Shown in pieces: positions 16,630-25,677 of a stretch of 64,000 nucleotides of DNA; the stretch's first letter is position 1, and the number at the start of each line of letters is the position of its first letter. Source of the stretch: VRUE01 sp963819755 (lineage in GTDB: Bacteria > Actinomycetota > Thermoleophilia > Solirubrobacterales > 70-9). The notes under the pieces were generated by a model, which worked only from the letters and a program-made list of their open reading frames with translations, was not told where the DNA came from and did no database searches. Both the position numbers and the translations under genes were made by a program. The DNA is taken from contig CAWFXB010000001.1 of the NCBI GenBank assembly GCA_963819755.1, positions 1-64,000 on the forward strand, in the 5' to 3' direction.

Positions 16630-17394
16630 CTACTTCCGGCCCTCGACGAAGATCTCGAACTGGGAGGGCTTTGGGTTGCGCGCCTTGCCGCTGCCGGCGA
16701 AGGTGTTGGCGAGGCGCATGCCGACCGAGTCGTAGATCTCCGCCAACTCCTCGGCGGTGTAGAGGCGCTGGCGGAAGGGGATCTCCTCGTAGCGCTCGAA
16801 GACCTCGCCGAAGCGGATCGGCACGGTTGAGCCTTCGATGTAGCGGTCCTCGGCGTTCCAGTGGTGATCGCTGAGTTCGAGCGTCGACTCGCCGACGATC
16901 CAGGATTTCCGCGGCAGGTGTGCTTCGGCGTGGAGGACGTTGGGAAGCTGCATCAGGTGCCCGCCGCCCTCGCGCAGAGCCTGCGCGACGATTTCAAAGG
17001 TGCGGCGGTTCTCCTCGTCGGTCTCGAAGTAGCCGACGGCGCCGTCGTTGAGGCTGAGCACCAGGTCGAACTCGTCGCGGAGGTCGAGCTCGCGGAGGTC
17101 GGCCTGCATGAAGGAGACCTCGAGCGACTGGGCGGCGGCCTCCTGCTCTGCCATCTCGAGCAGATCGGCCGAGATGTCGACGCCGACGACCTCGAAGCCA
17201 CGCCGGCGCAGCTCCAGCGAGTGGCGCCCGATCCCGCAGGCGAGGTCCAGCACCCTCTCGCCGCCCTCCGGGCGTAGCATCATGATCGCGCGGTCGACTT
17301 CGGCCTCGGTTCGGTCCGCCCAGGGCATCGCCGCCGTGATCGGCGGAAAGCCGGAGCGGTACCAGTCGGGCGGGACTTCGGCCACGCTTCCCAT
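16630..17394 (-). CDS. Class I SAM-dependent methyltransferase (254 aa)
   Basis: Motif I is VLDLACGIGRHSLEL (about residues 47-61), followed by the acidic VVGVDIS (motif II) and LSLNDGAVGYF as motif IV. This is a Rossmann-fold methyltransferase of the Methyltransf_25/11 type. The C-terminal part (about 150-254) is a beta-rich cap-like region, ending RNPKPSQFEIFVEGRK. The substrate is unknown. The gene is cytoplasmic and convergent with the lipoprotein gene that ends two bases away at 16627. It diverges from 17482 across an 87-bp promoter region. Confidence 0.9.
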   Translation of the reverse strand: MGSVAEVPPDWYRSGFPPITAAMPWADRTEAEVDRAIMMLRPEGGERVLDLACGIGRHSLELRRRGFEVVGVDISADLLEMAEQEAAAQSLEVSFMQADLRELDLRDEFDLVLSLNDGAVGYFETDEENRRTFEIVAQALREGGGHLMQLPNVLHAEAHLPRKSWIVGESTLELSDHHWNAEDRYIEGSTVPIRFGEVFERYEEIPFRQRLYTAEELAEIYDSVGMRLANTFAGSGKARNPKPSQFEIFVEGRK

Positions 17395-17481
17395 TACTCA
17401 GGAAGTATATAGCAGCGATCGAGTGACCTTCCGGTACCTCGGGGTGCCTTTGGCGCCGCCCGCCGAATATAATCCGCCGCG
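17395..17481. promoter_or_regulatory. Divergent promoter region, two near-leaderless starts
   Basis: On the + strand TATAAT (17468-17473) lies eight bases before ATG 17482. On the - strand TATATA (17411-17406) lies eleven bases before ATG 17394. Both genes therefore have very short or no leaders. No convincing -35 is seen. Confidence 0.55.
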
Positions 17482-18063
17482 ATGGAGGGCCAGGCAGGGC
17501 CAAAGGCGGAGAAAGCGGCGAGCAACCGTCGCATGCTGCGCGTCGGGATCGTCGCGCTCGCGCTGATCGTCGGTGTGATCGCATGGCTGGCGACCCGGGG
17601 CGACGGCGGCGAATCCACGCCCGCACCGGCCTCAACGGGGTTTGAAGCAAAGATCGTCGACAGCGGGGAACTCGAAGAACTCGCCGCCTCGGCCGGGCAC
17701 GCCGTCTACTGGGCGGGGCCGGTGCCGGGCAAGGAGATGGAGGCAAGCGAAACCGCCGAAGGGGACTTTCAGGTTCGCTATCTGAACGAAGGAACTGAAG
17801 CCGGAGGAGGCGGGGCGGGGGTGCTCACGATCGGCAGCTATCCACTCCCCGACCCCGTTGCCGCCGTGGAAGGCTTCGCCGGGCGCAAGGGGTCGACCAC
17901 GCGCAGCTCGGCCGACGGTCGCGAAGTCGTGACGAGCGCCGAAAAGCCGACCAGCGTCTATTTCGCCAGCTCCGACGGCAGCGTTCAGGTCGAGGTCTAT
18001 GACCCGAACGCCCAGAGGGCAATGAGCCTCGCCCTCTCGGCCAAAGTGCGCCCGGTCGGCTGA
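17482..18063 (+). CDS. Membrane-anchored protein of unknown function (193 aa)
   Basis: A basic N-terminus (KAEKAASNRRMLR) is followed by one transmembrane segment at about residues 20-38 and a Pro/Ala/Thr linker. The extracytoplasmic domain is about 140 residues (AVYWAGPVPGKEME, YLPDPVAAVEGF-type strands, SADGREVV, VYFASSDGSVQVEVYDP). It looks like a small beta-rich domain, but I do not recognise it. It ends 20 bases before a polytopic membrane protein in the same direction and is probably cotranscribed with it. Confidence 0.78.
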   Translation: MEGQAGPKAEKAASNRRMLRVGIVALALIVGVIAWLATRGDGGESTPAPASTGFEAKIVDSGELEELAASAGHAVYWAGPVPGKEMEASETAEGDFQVRYLNEGTEAGGGGAGVLTIGSYPLPDPVAAVEGFAGRKGSTTRSSADGREVVTSAEKPTSVYFASSDGSVQVEVYDPNAQRAMSLALSAKVRPVG

Positions 18064-18082
18064 CCCTGGCTTTGGCGCTCCC

Positions 18083-20380
18083 GTGAGTCTCTTTGCGGCC
18101 TGGGCGGTCTTCCCGCTCGTCCTCTTGGCGCTCTGCGTCGGGCTCGGCCTGCTGATCGACGTCCTCAGCGGTCGTCGCCTGGCGGGCGTGCTGATCGCGC
18201 CGGCAGGTTTGGCGGGGATGGTCGTAGTCGGCCAGTTCACCACCTGGAGCGATGCGACCGCGGAGCTGACCGTCCCGGTCATGGTCGTCCTCGCGATCAT
18301 CGGCGCCGGTCTCTCGCTGCCCTGGCGCTTCGGCCGTCCCGCTCTCTGGCCGGCAGCCGTCGCCCTGGCCGTCTTCCTGTTCTTCGGGGCGCCGATCCTG
18401 CTCTCCGGCCACCCGACCTTCGCCGGCTTCATCAAGCTCGACGACACCGCCACCTGGTTTTCCCTCACCGACCGTCTGATGGAACACGGTCGTAGCCTCG
18501 CCGGCCTCGAACCCTCTACCTACCGCGCAACCCTCGACTTCAACCTCGCCAGCGGCTACCCGATCGGCGTCTTCATTCCCTACGGCACGGCGCAGAAGCT
18601 GGTCGGCGGAGACCTGGCCTGGGTCTTCCAGCCCTACGTCAGCTTTCTCGCCTCGATGCTCTCGCTGGGCCTCTGGCAGATCCTCGGAGGAGTGCTGCGC
18701 CGCCCCAACCTGCGAGCTCTTGCCGTCTTCATCGCCGCTCAGCCGGCCTTGCTACTCGGCTATGCGCTCTGGGGTGGGGTGAAGGAGGTGGGGGCGGCGG
18801 CCTTCATAGCTCTTGCAGTGGCGTTGGCGCCGGCCGCGGTGCGCTCGGGCGCGTCGCGCCGTGATGCCGCGCTGCTCGCACTGCCCGCCGCCGCTTTGGT
18901 CGGCGTGCTCAGTCTCGGTGGCTCGATCTGGCTGGCGCCGATGCTGGCCGTGCTGGCGCTGCTCGCCTGGCGCCGCTTCGGGCCCCGTCCGGCCTCGCTC
19001 CAAGCCCTCGCCTTTGTCCTGCCATTTGCGCTGCTCATCATTCCGGTTGTCAGCGCCGGCCTGGTGCCGCCCACCTCCTCGCCACTCACCGATCCCCATG
19101 CCGAAGGCAACCTTCGCGGTCCGCTGAATGCCCTGCAGGTGCTCGGCGTCTGGCCTTCGGGGGACTTTCGCTTCGACCCGAACGGGACCGTTGTCACCGT
19201 GGTGCTGATCGCGCTGACGATCGTCGCCGCCCTGGTGGGCCTCTGGGCGGCCTGGTCGAAGCGGCGACGCGATGCGACCCTGGCGCTCTACGCGACCAGC
19301 CTCCTCGCCGGCGCGGCGATCGTCATCATCGGCTCGCCCTGGGCGGCGGGCAAGGCGCTCGCCACCGCCTCGCCCGTGGCGCTTGCCCTGGCGATCTCCG
19401 GTGCCATCGTCGCCCTGCGCGCCGACCGCTTCGTCGGATCCATCCTCGTCGCGGTGGTCGCCGGCGGCGTGCTGTGGTCGGGTGTGCTCGCCTATGGCGG
19501 GGTCAGCCTCGCCCCCTACGAGCAGCTCCACGAGCTGCAGCAGATCGGCGACGAGTTCGCCGGTCAGGGCCCGGCGCTGATGACCGAGTACAACCCCTAC
19601 GGCGCCCGCCACTTCCTGCGCAACCTCGATGGTGAAGCGGCCTCGGAGCTGCGCGAACGCACGGTGCCGTTGCGCGGTGGCGGCGAAGTCGAAAAGGGCT
19701 ACTCGGTAGATACCGACGAACTCGACATGGATGGCCTCTTCGAATTCCGCACCCTGGTCCTGCGTCGCTCCCCCGTGCGCAGCCGCCCGCCCTCGCCCTA
19801 CCGGCGTGTCTGGCAGGGGGACACCTACGAAGTTTGGCAGCGGCCCGAAGGCGAGACCGAACCCGCACTCGAGCACATGCCGCTGGGCAGTGAATACGAA
19901 CCCTCGGCTGTGCCGAAGTGCGACGAAGTGCTTGCGCTCGCCCGGCGGGCCGAATCGCGAGGAGGGGCCGCCCACCTCCTCGCGGCCCGCCACGCCCCGG
20001 TCTACGACGCAACCGACGGCGACCTCGAAGTGCCCCACGCGGGCGATTACACCGCCTGGCTGAAGGGCTCGGTGCGTGGTGCCGACGAGCTCTGGGTCGA
20101 CGGCCACAAGGTCGGTGAAGCGCGCCAGCAGATCAACAACGAAGGCGGCTACATATATATGGGGGAGACGCAGCTCGGCCCCGGCGCCCACAAGGCCGAA
20201 CTGCGCTTCGGCGGCGCCGACCTGCACCCCGGCAGCGGCGGCTTTCCTCGGCCTGACGTCGGTCCCCTGCTCTTCGCACCGGCGGGGGACGAAGAGGGCA
20301 CGCTCGTCTCCGTTCCCCTCAGCGAAGCCGAAAGCCTCTGCGGGCAGCGCTGGGACTGGATCGAGGCGGTTTCGGGATAG
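18083..20380 (+). CDS. Large polytopic membrane protein, GT-C-like (765 aa)
   Basis: GTG 18083 opens with a hydrophobic helix. About a dozen membrane segments fill residues 1-480 (LLALCVGLGLLIDVL, VAVVAGGVLWSGVLAYGG and others). The remainder is an extracytoplasmic domain with a beta-sandwich-like segment (VPHAGDYTAWLKGSVRGADELWVDG). The N-terminal periplasmic loop after TM helices carries FIKLDDTATWFSLTDRLMEHG, in the position of the acidic loop of GT-C glycosyltransferases, so a lipid-linked sugar transferase is plausible but not proven. The next gene, four bases downstream, is similar in build. The two are probably one operon. Confidence 0.75.
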   Translation: MSLFAAWAVFPLVLLALCVGLGLLIDVLSGRRLAGVLIAPAGLAGMVVVGQFTTWSDATAELTVPVMVVLAIIGAGLSLPWRFGRPALWPAAVALAVFLFFGAPILLSGHPTFAGFIKLDDTATWFSLTDRLMEHGRSLAGLEPSTYRATLDFNLASGYPIGVFIPYGTAQKLVGGDLAWVFQPYVSFLASMLSLGLWQILGGVLRRPNLRALAVFIAAQPALLLGYALWGGVKEVGAAAFIALAVALAPAAVRSGASRRDAALLALPAAALVGVLSLGGSIWLAPMLAVLALLAWRRFGPRPASLQALAFVLPFALLIIPVVSAGLVPPTSSPLTDPHAEGNLRGPLNALQVLGVWPSGDFRFDPNGTVVTVVLIALTIVAALVGLWAAWSKRRRDATLALYATSLLAGAAIVIIGSPWAAGKALATASPVALALAISGAIVALRADRFVGSILVAVVAGGVLWSGVLAYGGVSLAPYEQLHELQQIGDEFAGQGPALMTEYNPYGARHFLRNLDGEAASELRERTVPLRGGGEVEKGYSVDTDELDMDGLFEFRTLVLRRSPVRSRPPSPYRRVWQGDTYEVWQRPEGETEPALEHMPLGSEYEPSAVPKCDEVLALARRAESRGGAAHLLAARHAPVYDATDGDLEVPHAGDYTAWLKGSVRGADELWVDGHKVGEARQQINNEGGYIYMGETQLGPGAHKAELRFGGADLHPGSGGFPRPDVGPLLFAPAGDEEGTLVSVPLSEAESLCGQRWDWIEAVSG

Positions 20381-20384
20381 TCCG

Positions 20385-22556
20385 ATGGTCGGCGTCGCCT
20401 CCTACGCCCTCAGCGCCATCCTTCTGGTCGTCCTCGGCCTCTCGATCGGCTTCGCCGCCTTCCGTATCCGCCGTCATCTCCTGCCGGCGTGGGAGGGCGC
20501 TCCGGCTCGTCTGGTCGAGAGCGTCTTCGCAGTCGCTCTGCTGATCTGGCTCTGCGAGCTGCTCGGCCTCTTCGGTCTGCTTTACGCCACCACCCTCGTC
20601 GCCGAGGCGGTGCTTCTCGCGGCCGGGATCGCCGTCTGGTCGATCGGCGCGCGGCCCGGGGACGAAGAGGCGATCGAGGCGCCTTCGGCGCCCGCCGCTC
20701 CACGCGGGATGACCCTGGTCGCGATCGCCGTCGTCGCCCTTGTATTTGCCCACTGGGGACTGTTCGCCAAGTACGCCGTCGACCACGGCATCTCCAATTT
20801 CGACTCGCTCTGGTCCTATATGCCGTTCGCGGCGACGATTGCCCAGAGCCACTCGGTGGTCGGCCTTCACTACACCGAGACGGCCTTCACCAACCTGAAC
20901 TGGCTCTATCCGCAGAATGCCGAGCTGTTCCATGCAACCGGGATCCTGCTCACCCATCGGGACACGCTCTCGCTGTTCGTCAACTTCGGCTGGCTGGCTT
21001 TCGCCTTCCTTGCCGCATGGTGCGTCGGCCGCCCCTCCGGCCGGGGTCCGCTGGCCGTGGTCGCCGCGGCGATCGTGCTCGAGTGCAACACGCTGATCGT
21101 CCGCGCGCCGGGCACGGCAAAAGACGACGCGATGGCCGCCGGCCTGATGCTCGCCGCGATCGCGATCCTGCTCGAGGCGCGGGCACGCGCCGGAGAGGCC
21201 GGTGGGGGGGACGACGGGCCCACGCTGTCCCTCGGCCCGCCGCTCGCCGCGGCCGGGCTCGCCGCCGGGCTCGCCGTGGGGACCAAGGCGACGGTGCTGG
21301 CGATGGTCGCCGCGCTGAGCGTGATGGTGATCGTCCTGGCTCCGCGTGGCAGACGCCGGGCTGCCGCCGGCTGGTGGTTTCTCCCGGCGCTTGCGGGGGG
21401 TGGCTTCTGGTACCTACGGGACCTGATCGTCGCCGGCAACCCGGTGCCTCAGGTCGAAAGCCTCGGGCCGATCCCACTTCCCCACCCCGAGGAGGTACAG
21501 CACATATGGCCTGACCTCAGCGTCCTCCACTACGCGACCGATACCGGAGTGTGGCGAGAATACTTCGGCCCGGGCCTGGAGCTCGCGTTCGGATCGCTCT
21601 GGCCGCTGGTGGTCGCCGGCGGGATTGCCGGCGGCCTGCTCGCCGTTCGCTGGGGTCGCGATCGTGTCCTGCGTTGGCTGGGAGGGATCGCGCTCTTAGG
21701 GGCCTTTGCCTACCTGGCGACGCCGCTCAGTGCCCCTGGTCCCGAGGGAGAACCGTTCGATTTCTGGATCAACGTGCGCTACGCGATCCCGGCGCTGCTC
21801 CTCGGCCTCGTCCTGCTGCCGCTGGCGCGCGGCCTGGAGGGGGCGTCTCGTCAGTGGGTCGGGCTGGCGGGGCTGGTCGTCGTCCTCCTGATCACCAACG
21901 ACTCCAGCGCGGTGCTGGACGATCCGGAGCGTCTCTTCGGCCTGCTGGTTGCCCTTGTCGCCGTGGCGATCCCAGCGCTGATCCTGCTCGCGCGGCGCTG
22001 GGGAACGCCCGACCGTGAGATCGCCGCCGGCTTCGCGCTGCTTGCCCTGCTCCTCGTCGCGGTCGGCTATCCGCTGCAGCGCCATTACCTGGACAACCGC
22101 TTCGGCCCCGACTCCGGCCTCCCCGGCCAGGAAGTCGACTCCGCCTACCTCTGGGCGCGCGACGTGAGTAACTCCCGCATCGGCCTCGCCGGGACCACCG
22201 CGGGCTTCTACCAGTACGGCTTCTACGGAACCGACCTCTCCAATCGCGTCATCTACCTGGGGGAAAAGGGCCCCCACGCCGCCTTCAACCCGATCCCCGA
22301 CTGTCGCGACTTTCGCGCCGCCGCGGACGAAGCCCATCTCGACTACCTCGTCACCTCTCCCTTCCTCAACTTCGCCGACGCGAGCGCACCCGTCGACTCT
22401 CCCGAGGCCGGCTGGCTGCGGGGTTCCCCCGGAGTGGAAACGATCAGCAGCAGTGGCAATGTCACCGTCTGGCGGATCGATGGCAGCCTCGACCCTCGCG
22501 CCTGTGGCCCCGCAAACGCGCCTTTGCACTCAGTGCCGCAGCAGCCCGACTCATAA
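20385..22556 (+). CDS. Polytopic membrane protein, GT-C glycosyltransferase-like (723 aa)
   Basis: ATG 20385 follows the previous stop by four bases; earlier in-frame starts would overlap that gene heavily. It has about a dozen TM helices. The loop GISNFDSLWSYMPFAATIAQ after the first helices, and KDDAMAAGLMLAAIAILLEA further on, are typical of ArnT/PMT-like (GT-C) membrane sugar transferases. The C-terminal soluble part (DNRFGPDSGLPGQEVDSAYLWARDVSNSRIGLAG) is extracytoplasmic. The likely role is sugar transfer onto a surface polymer or protein, together with the upstream gene. The specific donor and acceptor are unknown. Confidence 0.78.
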   Translation: MVGVASYALSAILLVVLGLSIGFAAFRIRRHLLPAWEGAPARLVESVFAVALLIWLCELLGLFGLLYATTLVAEAVLLAAGIAVWSIGARPGDEEAIEAPSAPAAPRGMTLVAIAVVALVFAHWGLFAKYAVDHGISNFDSLWSYMPFAATIAQSHSVVGLHYTETAFTNLNWLYPQNAELFHATGILLTHRDTLSLFVNFGWLAFAFLAAWCVGRPSGRGPLAVVAAAIVLECNTLIVRAPGTAKDDAMAAGLMLAAIAILLEARARAGEAGGGDDGPTLSLGPPLAAAGLAAGLAVGTKATVLAMVAALSVMVIVLAPRGRRRAAAGWWFLPALAGGGFWYLRDLIVAGNPVPQVESLGPIPLPHPEEVQHIWPDLSVLHYATDTGVWREYFGPGLELAFGSLWPLVVAGGIAGGLLAVRWGRDRVLRWLGGIALLGAFAYLATPLSAPGPEGEPFDFWINVRYAIPALLLGLVLLPLARGLEGASRQWVGLAGLVVVLLITNDSSAVLDDPERLFGLLVALVAVAIPALILLARRWGTPDREIAAGFALLALLLVAVGYPLQRHYLDNRFGPDSGLPGQEVDSAYLWARDVSNSRIGLAGTTAGFYQYGFYGTDLSNRVIYLGEKGPHAAFNPIPDCRDFRAAADEAHLDYLVTSPFLNFADASAPVDSPEAGWLRGSPGVETISSSGNVTVWRIDGSLDPRACGPANAPLHSVPQQPDS

Positions 22557-22587
22557 GCATACTCTGATTGATAAAACTTTCCGGATC

Positions 22588-22971
22588 ATGTCCTCGCGGA
22601 TCTCTAGTAGTGTTCTCACTATGAGGGTCGGAGAGTTGGTACCACTTGCTGCGCAGTCTTCGGTGGGGATACCGCTCGGGGTGTTGATTGGCGGTCTCAG
22701 CGGCGCCCTGTCTGTTCAGTTTCTGCGAACTCTCCAAGTGGTCCGGCGTCAGGCCGGCCCCGTTCTCGCTTTGCTCGCGCAGTTTGCCGGTACATCGACG
22801 CTATGGCTGGTCATTCCGTTTGGCTCAAAAGCACTGGCGGGCGTCGATCCATCCCAGGTGCTCACCAGTTACATCATTACTCTTGCCATCGTGTGGTCCG
22901 CCCTTGTGTCTGTCCCACTGATTCGGCTGGTAATCGTGACTGTCGGCGAGATCAAGAGAAACAATGATTGA
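22588..22971 (+). CDS. Small membrane protein (127 aa)
   Basis: ATG 22588 (or ATG 22621) starts the most plausible product. It has two or three hydrophobic segments (SVGIPLGVLIGGLSGALSV, SYIITLAIVWSALVSVPLIRLVIVTV). The region is less GC-rich than its neighbours and uses rarer codons, hinting at foreign origin or weak constraint. Nothing in it is recognised. It is convergent with the epimerase gene, which ends at 22983. Confidence 0.5.
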   Translation: MSSRISSSVLTMRVGELVPLAAQSSVGIPLGVLIGGLSGALSVQFLRTLQVVRRQAGPVLALLAQFAGTSTLWLVIPFGSKALAGVDPSQVLTSYIITLAIVWSALVSVPLIRLVIVTVGEIKRNND

Positions 22972-22982
22972 CGTCACGGTAC

Positions 22983-23936
22983 TTAGCGGCCGATCTCGTA
23001 GCGCTCCCAGAGATCGGGATGGCCTCGCAGCCAGTCGACCAGGCGGCCGAAACCTGTCGGCAGGTCACCCTTGGCTACCCAGCCGAGCTGATCGGCCGCG
23101 CGGCGGGCGTCACCGACCCACACGGCGGCGTCCCATGATCGCTGGGGCTCGGTGTCCCACTGGGGCTCCGCGGCGATTCCGAGCTGGGCTCGCGCGACCT
23201 CGACCGCCTCGCGCAGCTTCGTCTCCCGGCCGGAGGCGATATTGAAGACGCTGCCTCGCTCGACCTCGTCATGTTGAGCGGCGAGCAGGAAGGCTCGCTC
23301 CGCGTCACGCACCGATACGAAGTCCCGCGGGGTGCCAGGGGAGACCAGTGGGGGCAGGCGGCCTTCGAGCCCGCGGGCGACCAGGGTCGGCATCAGGCGC
23401 CCCGGCTCCTCCCAGGGACCGTAGACCGAGTACAGCCGCAGGGTGACGACATGGACGTCGTCGCGCCGAGCGACGAAACGACAGTGCATGGTGGCGGCCG
23501 CCTTCATCGTCGCGTAGTCGCTGTTGGGCTCGGGCAGCTCGTCCTCGCGCGGCGCATGGTCCTGGAAGCCGTACTCCGAAGAGGAGCCGGCGTGGACGAA
23601 GGCGTCGAAGCCGCGGCTCTGACAGGCCGCCAGCAGGCGCACGGTAGCGACGAGATTGGTCTGCATGATCAGCTCGGGGTCGCGCTGCCATGAGTAGGCC
23701 CCGTGGACTGCCAGGTGGAAGACCCAGTCCGGCCTCGCCGCGCGCACGCCGGTCTCGACCGCGCCGGCATCGAGCAGCTCCACCGGGACGACCTCCATGG
23801 CGTCAGTCAGATGGTCGAGTCGCCAGGTGGGGCTGCCCGGGTGGGTCCAGGCAGTGACCTCATGGCCGGCCTCGGCGAGCCTCGCGGCGAGGTTGGCGCC
23901 GACAAACCCCCCGGCCCCCGTGACGAGTGCCCTCAT
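22983..23936 (-). CDS. NAD-dependent sugar epimerase/dehydratase (317 aa)
   Basis: This is an extended SDR. It has the glycine-rich nucleotide loop TGAGGFVGANLA (residues 6-17), the active-site Ser region HAGSSSEYG (about 115-124) and the catalytic YATMK. It also has the substrate-side RLYSVYGPWEEPGR and the late FNIASGRE motif. It should epimerise, dehydrate or reduce an NDP-sugar, and GDP- or dTDP-sugar processing is typical of its relatives. It sits in a surface-polysaccharide block and diverges from the methyltransferase at 23963. The exact sugar cannot be told from the sequence. Confidence 0.9.
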   Translation of the reverse strand: MRALVTGAGGFVGANLAARLAEAGHEVTAWTHPGSPTWRLDHLTDAMEVVPVELLDAGAVETGVRAARPDWVFHLAVHGAYSWQRDPELIMQTNLVATVRLLAACQSRGFDAFVHAGSSSEYGFQDHAPREDELPEPNSDYATMKAAATMHCRFVARRDDVHVVTLRLYSVYGPWEEPGRLMPTLVARGLEGRLPPLVSPGTPRDFVSVRDAERAFLLAAQHDEVERGSVFNIASGRETKLREAVEVARAQLGIAAEPQWDTEPQRSWDAAVWVGDARRAADQLGWVAKGDLPTGFGRLVDWLRGHPDLWERYEIGR

Positions 23937-23962
23937 CGGGCCAGATCATATGCTCTGTTGCC

Positions 23963-24742
23963 GTGACGTCGGGCCACCGGGAGAACTTCGCCTTGCGCAC
24001 CTCGGAGCGCTGGCAGCCGCCCCCCTTCCGGCCGCCGCGGACGCGGCGCGACCGGTTTCTCTCCGCGGCCCGCCGCCTGCTCGATCTCCAGGCCGCCTCG
24101 GTCTGGAGAGACATGAGGACCGAGCTGGCCGCCGCCCATGGCGATGTGCTCGACGTCGGCGCCGGGGCGCAGCCGTACCGACCGCTGTTGCCGAAGGGAG
24201 TGCGCTACCGGGCGATCGATGCCGCTGCCGTGGCCGAGGACTTCGGCTATCGACTGCCGGACACCGATTACTTCGAGGGCGATTGCTGGCCGGTCGAGAG
24301 CTCTTCGGTGGACGTCGTCCTCGCGACCGAGACGCTCGAGCACGTGCCGGAGCCCGTATCCTTCCTTGCCGAGGCGCGGCGTGTGTTACGACCGGGCGGC
24401 CGCATCGTCCTGACGGTCCCGTTCGCTGCCCGCTGGCATTACATACCCCGCGACTACTGGCGCTACACCCCGTCGAGCCTGCTCATACTGCTCGGGGCGG
24501 CCGGCTTCGATGAGGTCGTCGTCCACGCTCGCGGCAATGAGACGACCGTCGCCTGTTACAAGCTGATCGCGCTGGCGCTGCCCGTGCTCTTCCCGGCCAA
24601 GGGTGGGGTCAGGCCGTCCCGGATCGCCGCGATTCTGACGCTGCCGCTCCTCGCGCCGGCGGCCTTGGTTGCTCACTCATCGTTGCGAGGCGTGGGTGGC
24701 GTCGACTGCCTGGGCTGGACCGCGACCGCGACCGCCGCCTGA
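23963..24742 (+). CDS. SAM-dependent methyltransferase (259 aa)
   Basis: Motif I is VLDVGAGAQPYRPLLP, then YRAIDAAA, then VLATETLEHVPEPVSFLAEARRVLRPGGRIVLTVPF, a classic Methyltransf_11 arrangement. GTG 23963 is preferred. An in-frame ATG at 23927 would overlap the divergent epimerase start and add a tail with no counterpart. The C-terminus has a hydrophobic segment (LIALALPVLFP and LPLLAPAALVAHSSL) that may associate with the membrane. Its last 70 bases overlap the convergent glycosyltransferase gene. It may methylate a sugar or lipid-linked glycan (inference from neighbours). Confidence 0.85.
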   Translation: MTSGHRENFALRTSERWQPPPFRPPRTRRDRFLSAARRLLDLQAASVWRDMRTELAAAHGDVLDVGAGAQPYRPLLPKGVRYRAIDAAAVAEDFGYRLPDTDYFEGDCWPVESSSVDVVLATETLEHVPEPVSFLAEARRVLRPGGRIVLTVPFAARWHYIPRDYWRYTPSSLLILLGAAGFDEVVVHARGNETTVACYKLIALALPVLFPAKGGVRPSRIAAILTLPLLAPAALVAHSSLRGVGGVDCLGWTATATAA

Positions 24743-25677
24743 TCGGCGCCCTCGGGCGGGTTGAGGATTGAGCGGACCACGAAGGGCGGCCGCCGCTTCA
24801 CCTCTTCGTACATGTGCCCGAGGTAGCTGCCGATGATCGCCAGGCAGAGCAGCTGGATGCCACCGAGGAAGAGAATGAGCACGATCAGGGTCGTCGCCCC
24901 CTTCGGCGCGGCGGTGGGGTCGACAATGCGCAGCACGAGCTGCACCAGGAGGCTGACGAACGAAGCCGCGACGACGACCAGCGCCACACCGGTGATCAGG
25001 TCGAGTGGTGCGTAGGAGAAGGAGACGATCGCCCGCCGCGCCCAGCCGAGGTTCTTGAGGAAACTATTGGTGGTGGTGCCGAACATCCGCTCGGGGCGGA
25101 CGTAGGACACGCCGACCTGTTTGAAGCCGACCCAGGCGCGCAGGCCGCGCAGGAGCCGGTGCGACTCCGGCATCGCGTTGATCGCGTCGACGACGCGGCG
25201 ATCCATCAGGCTGAAGTCGCCCGCATCGAGCGGCACGTCGACGTAAGCGAGGCGGCGAAACACGCGGTAAAAGGCCTTGTAGAACCAGCGCATATGCAAT
25301 GGCGCCTCGCGTTCCACCCGCTCGCCATAGATCACGTCGTAGCCCTCGCGCCATTTCTCGACCAGGCTCGGAATCACCTCAGGGGGGTCCTGGAGGTCGC
25401 CGTCGAGGAGGACGACCGCGTCGCCCGTCGCGATCCGCATCCCCGACGTAAAGGCACTCTGCGAGCCGAAGGCGCGGGCATGGTTGACGACCACGACCCT
25501 CGGGTCGCGCTGGGCCAGCTCGGCAAGCACCTCGCCGGCGTCGTCGGGCGAGCCGTCGTTGACGAAGACGATCTCGTAGTCGGTGCCGATCTCGGCGAAG
25601 GCGGCGAGCAGGCGCTCATGCATGATCGGCACCGCAGGGGCGTCGCGATAGCAGGCGATGACTGCTGAGATCTTCAT
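24673..25677 (-). CDS. Family 2 glycosyltransferase with C-terminal TM pair (334 aa)
   Basis: The GT-A fold starts MKISAVIACYRD. It carries FVNDGSPDDAGEVL (nucleotide-binding acidic motif) and LLDGDLQDPPEVI with the metal-binding DxD-like DGDLQDP. Two TM helices in the C-terminal 100 residues (ITGVALVVVAASFVSLLVQ; LIVLILFLGGIQLLCLAIIGSYLG) resemble the ArnC/GtrB/DPM1-like group that loads sugars onto polyprenyl phosphate. The start is ATG 25677, which overlaps the upstream stop as ATGA, so translation is coupled to the transketolase halves. It would supply lipid-linked sugar to GT-C enzymes such as those at 18083-22556 (inference). Confidence 0.9.
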   Translation of the reverse strand: MKISAVIACYRDAPAVPIMHERLLAAFAEIGTDYEIVFVNDGSPDDAGEVLAELAQRDPRVVVVNHARAFGSQSAFTSGMRIATGDAVVLLDGDLQDPPEVIPSLVEKWREGYDVIYGERVEREAPLHMRWFYKAFYRVFRRLAYVDVPLDAGDFSLMDRRVVDAINAMPESHRLLRGLRAWVGFKQVGVSYVRPERMFGTTTNSFLKNLGWARRAIVSFSYAPLDLITGVALVVVAASFVSLLVQLVLRIVDPTAAPKGATTLIVLILFLGGIQLLCLAIIGSYLGHMYEEVKRRPPFVVRSILNPPEGADQAAVAVAVQPRQSTPPTPRNDE

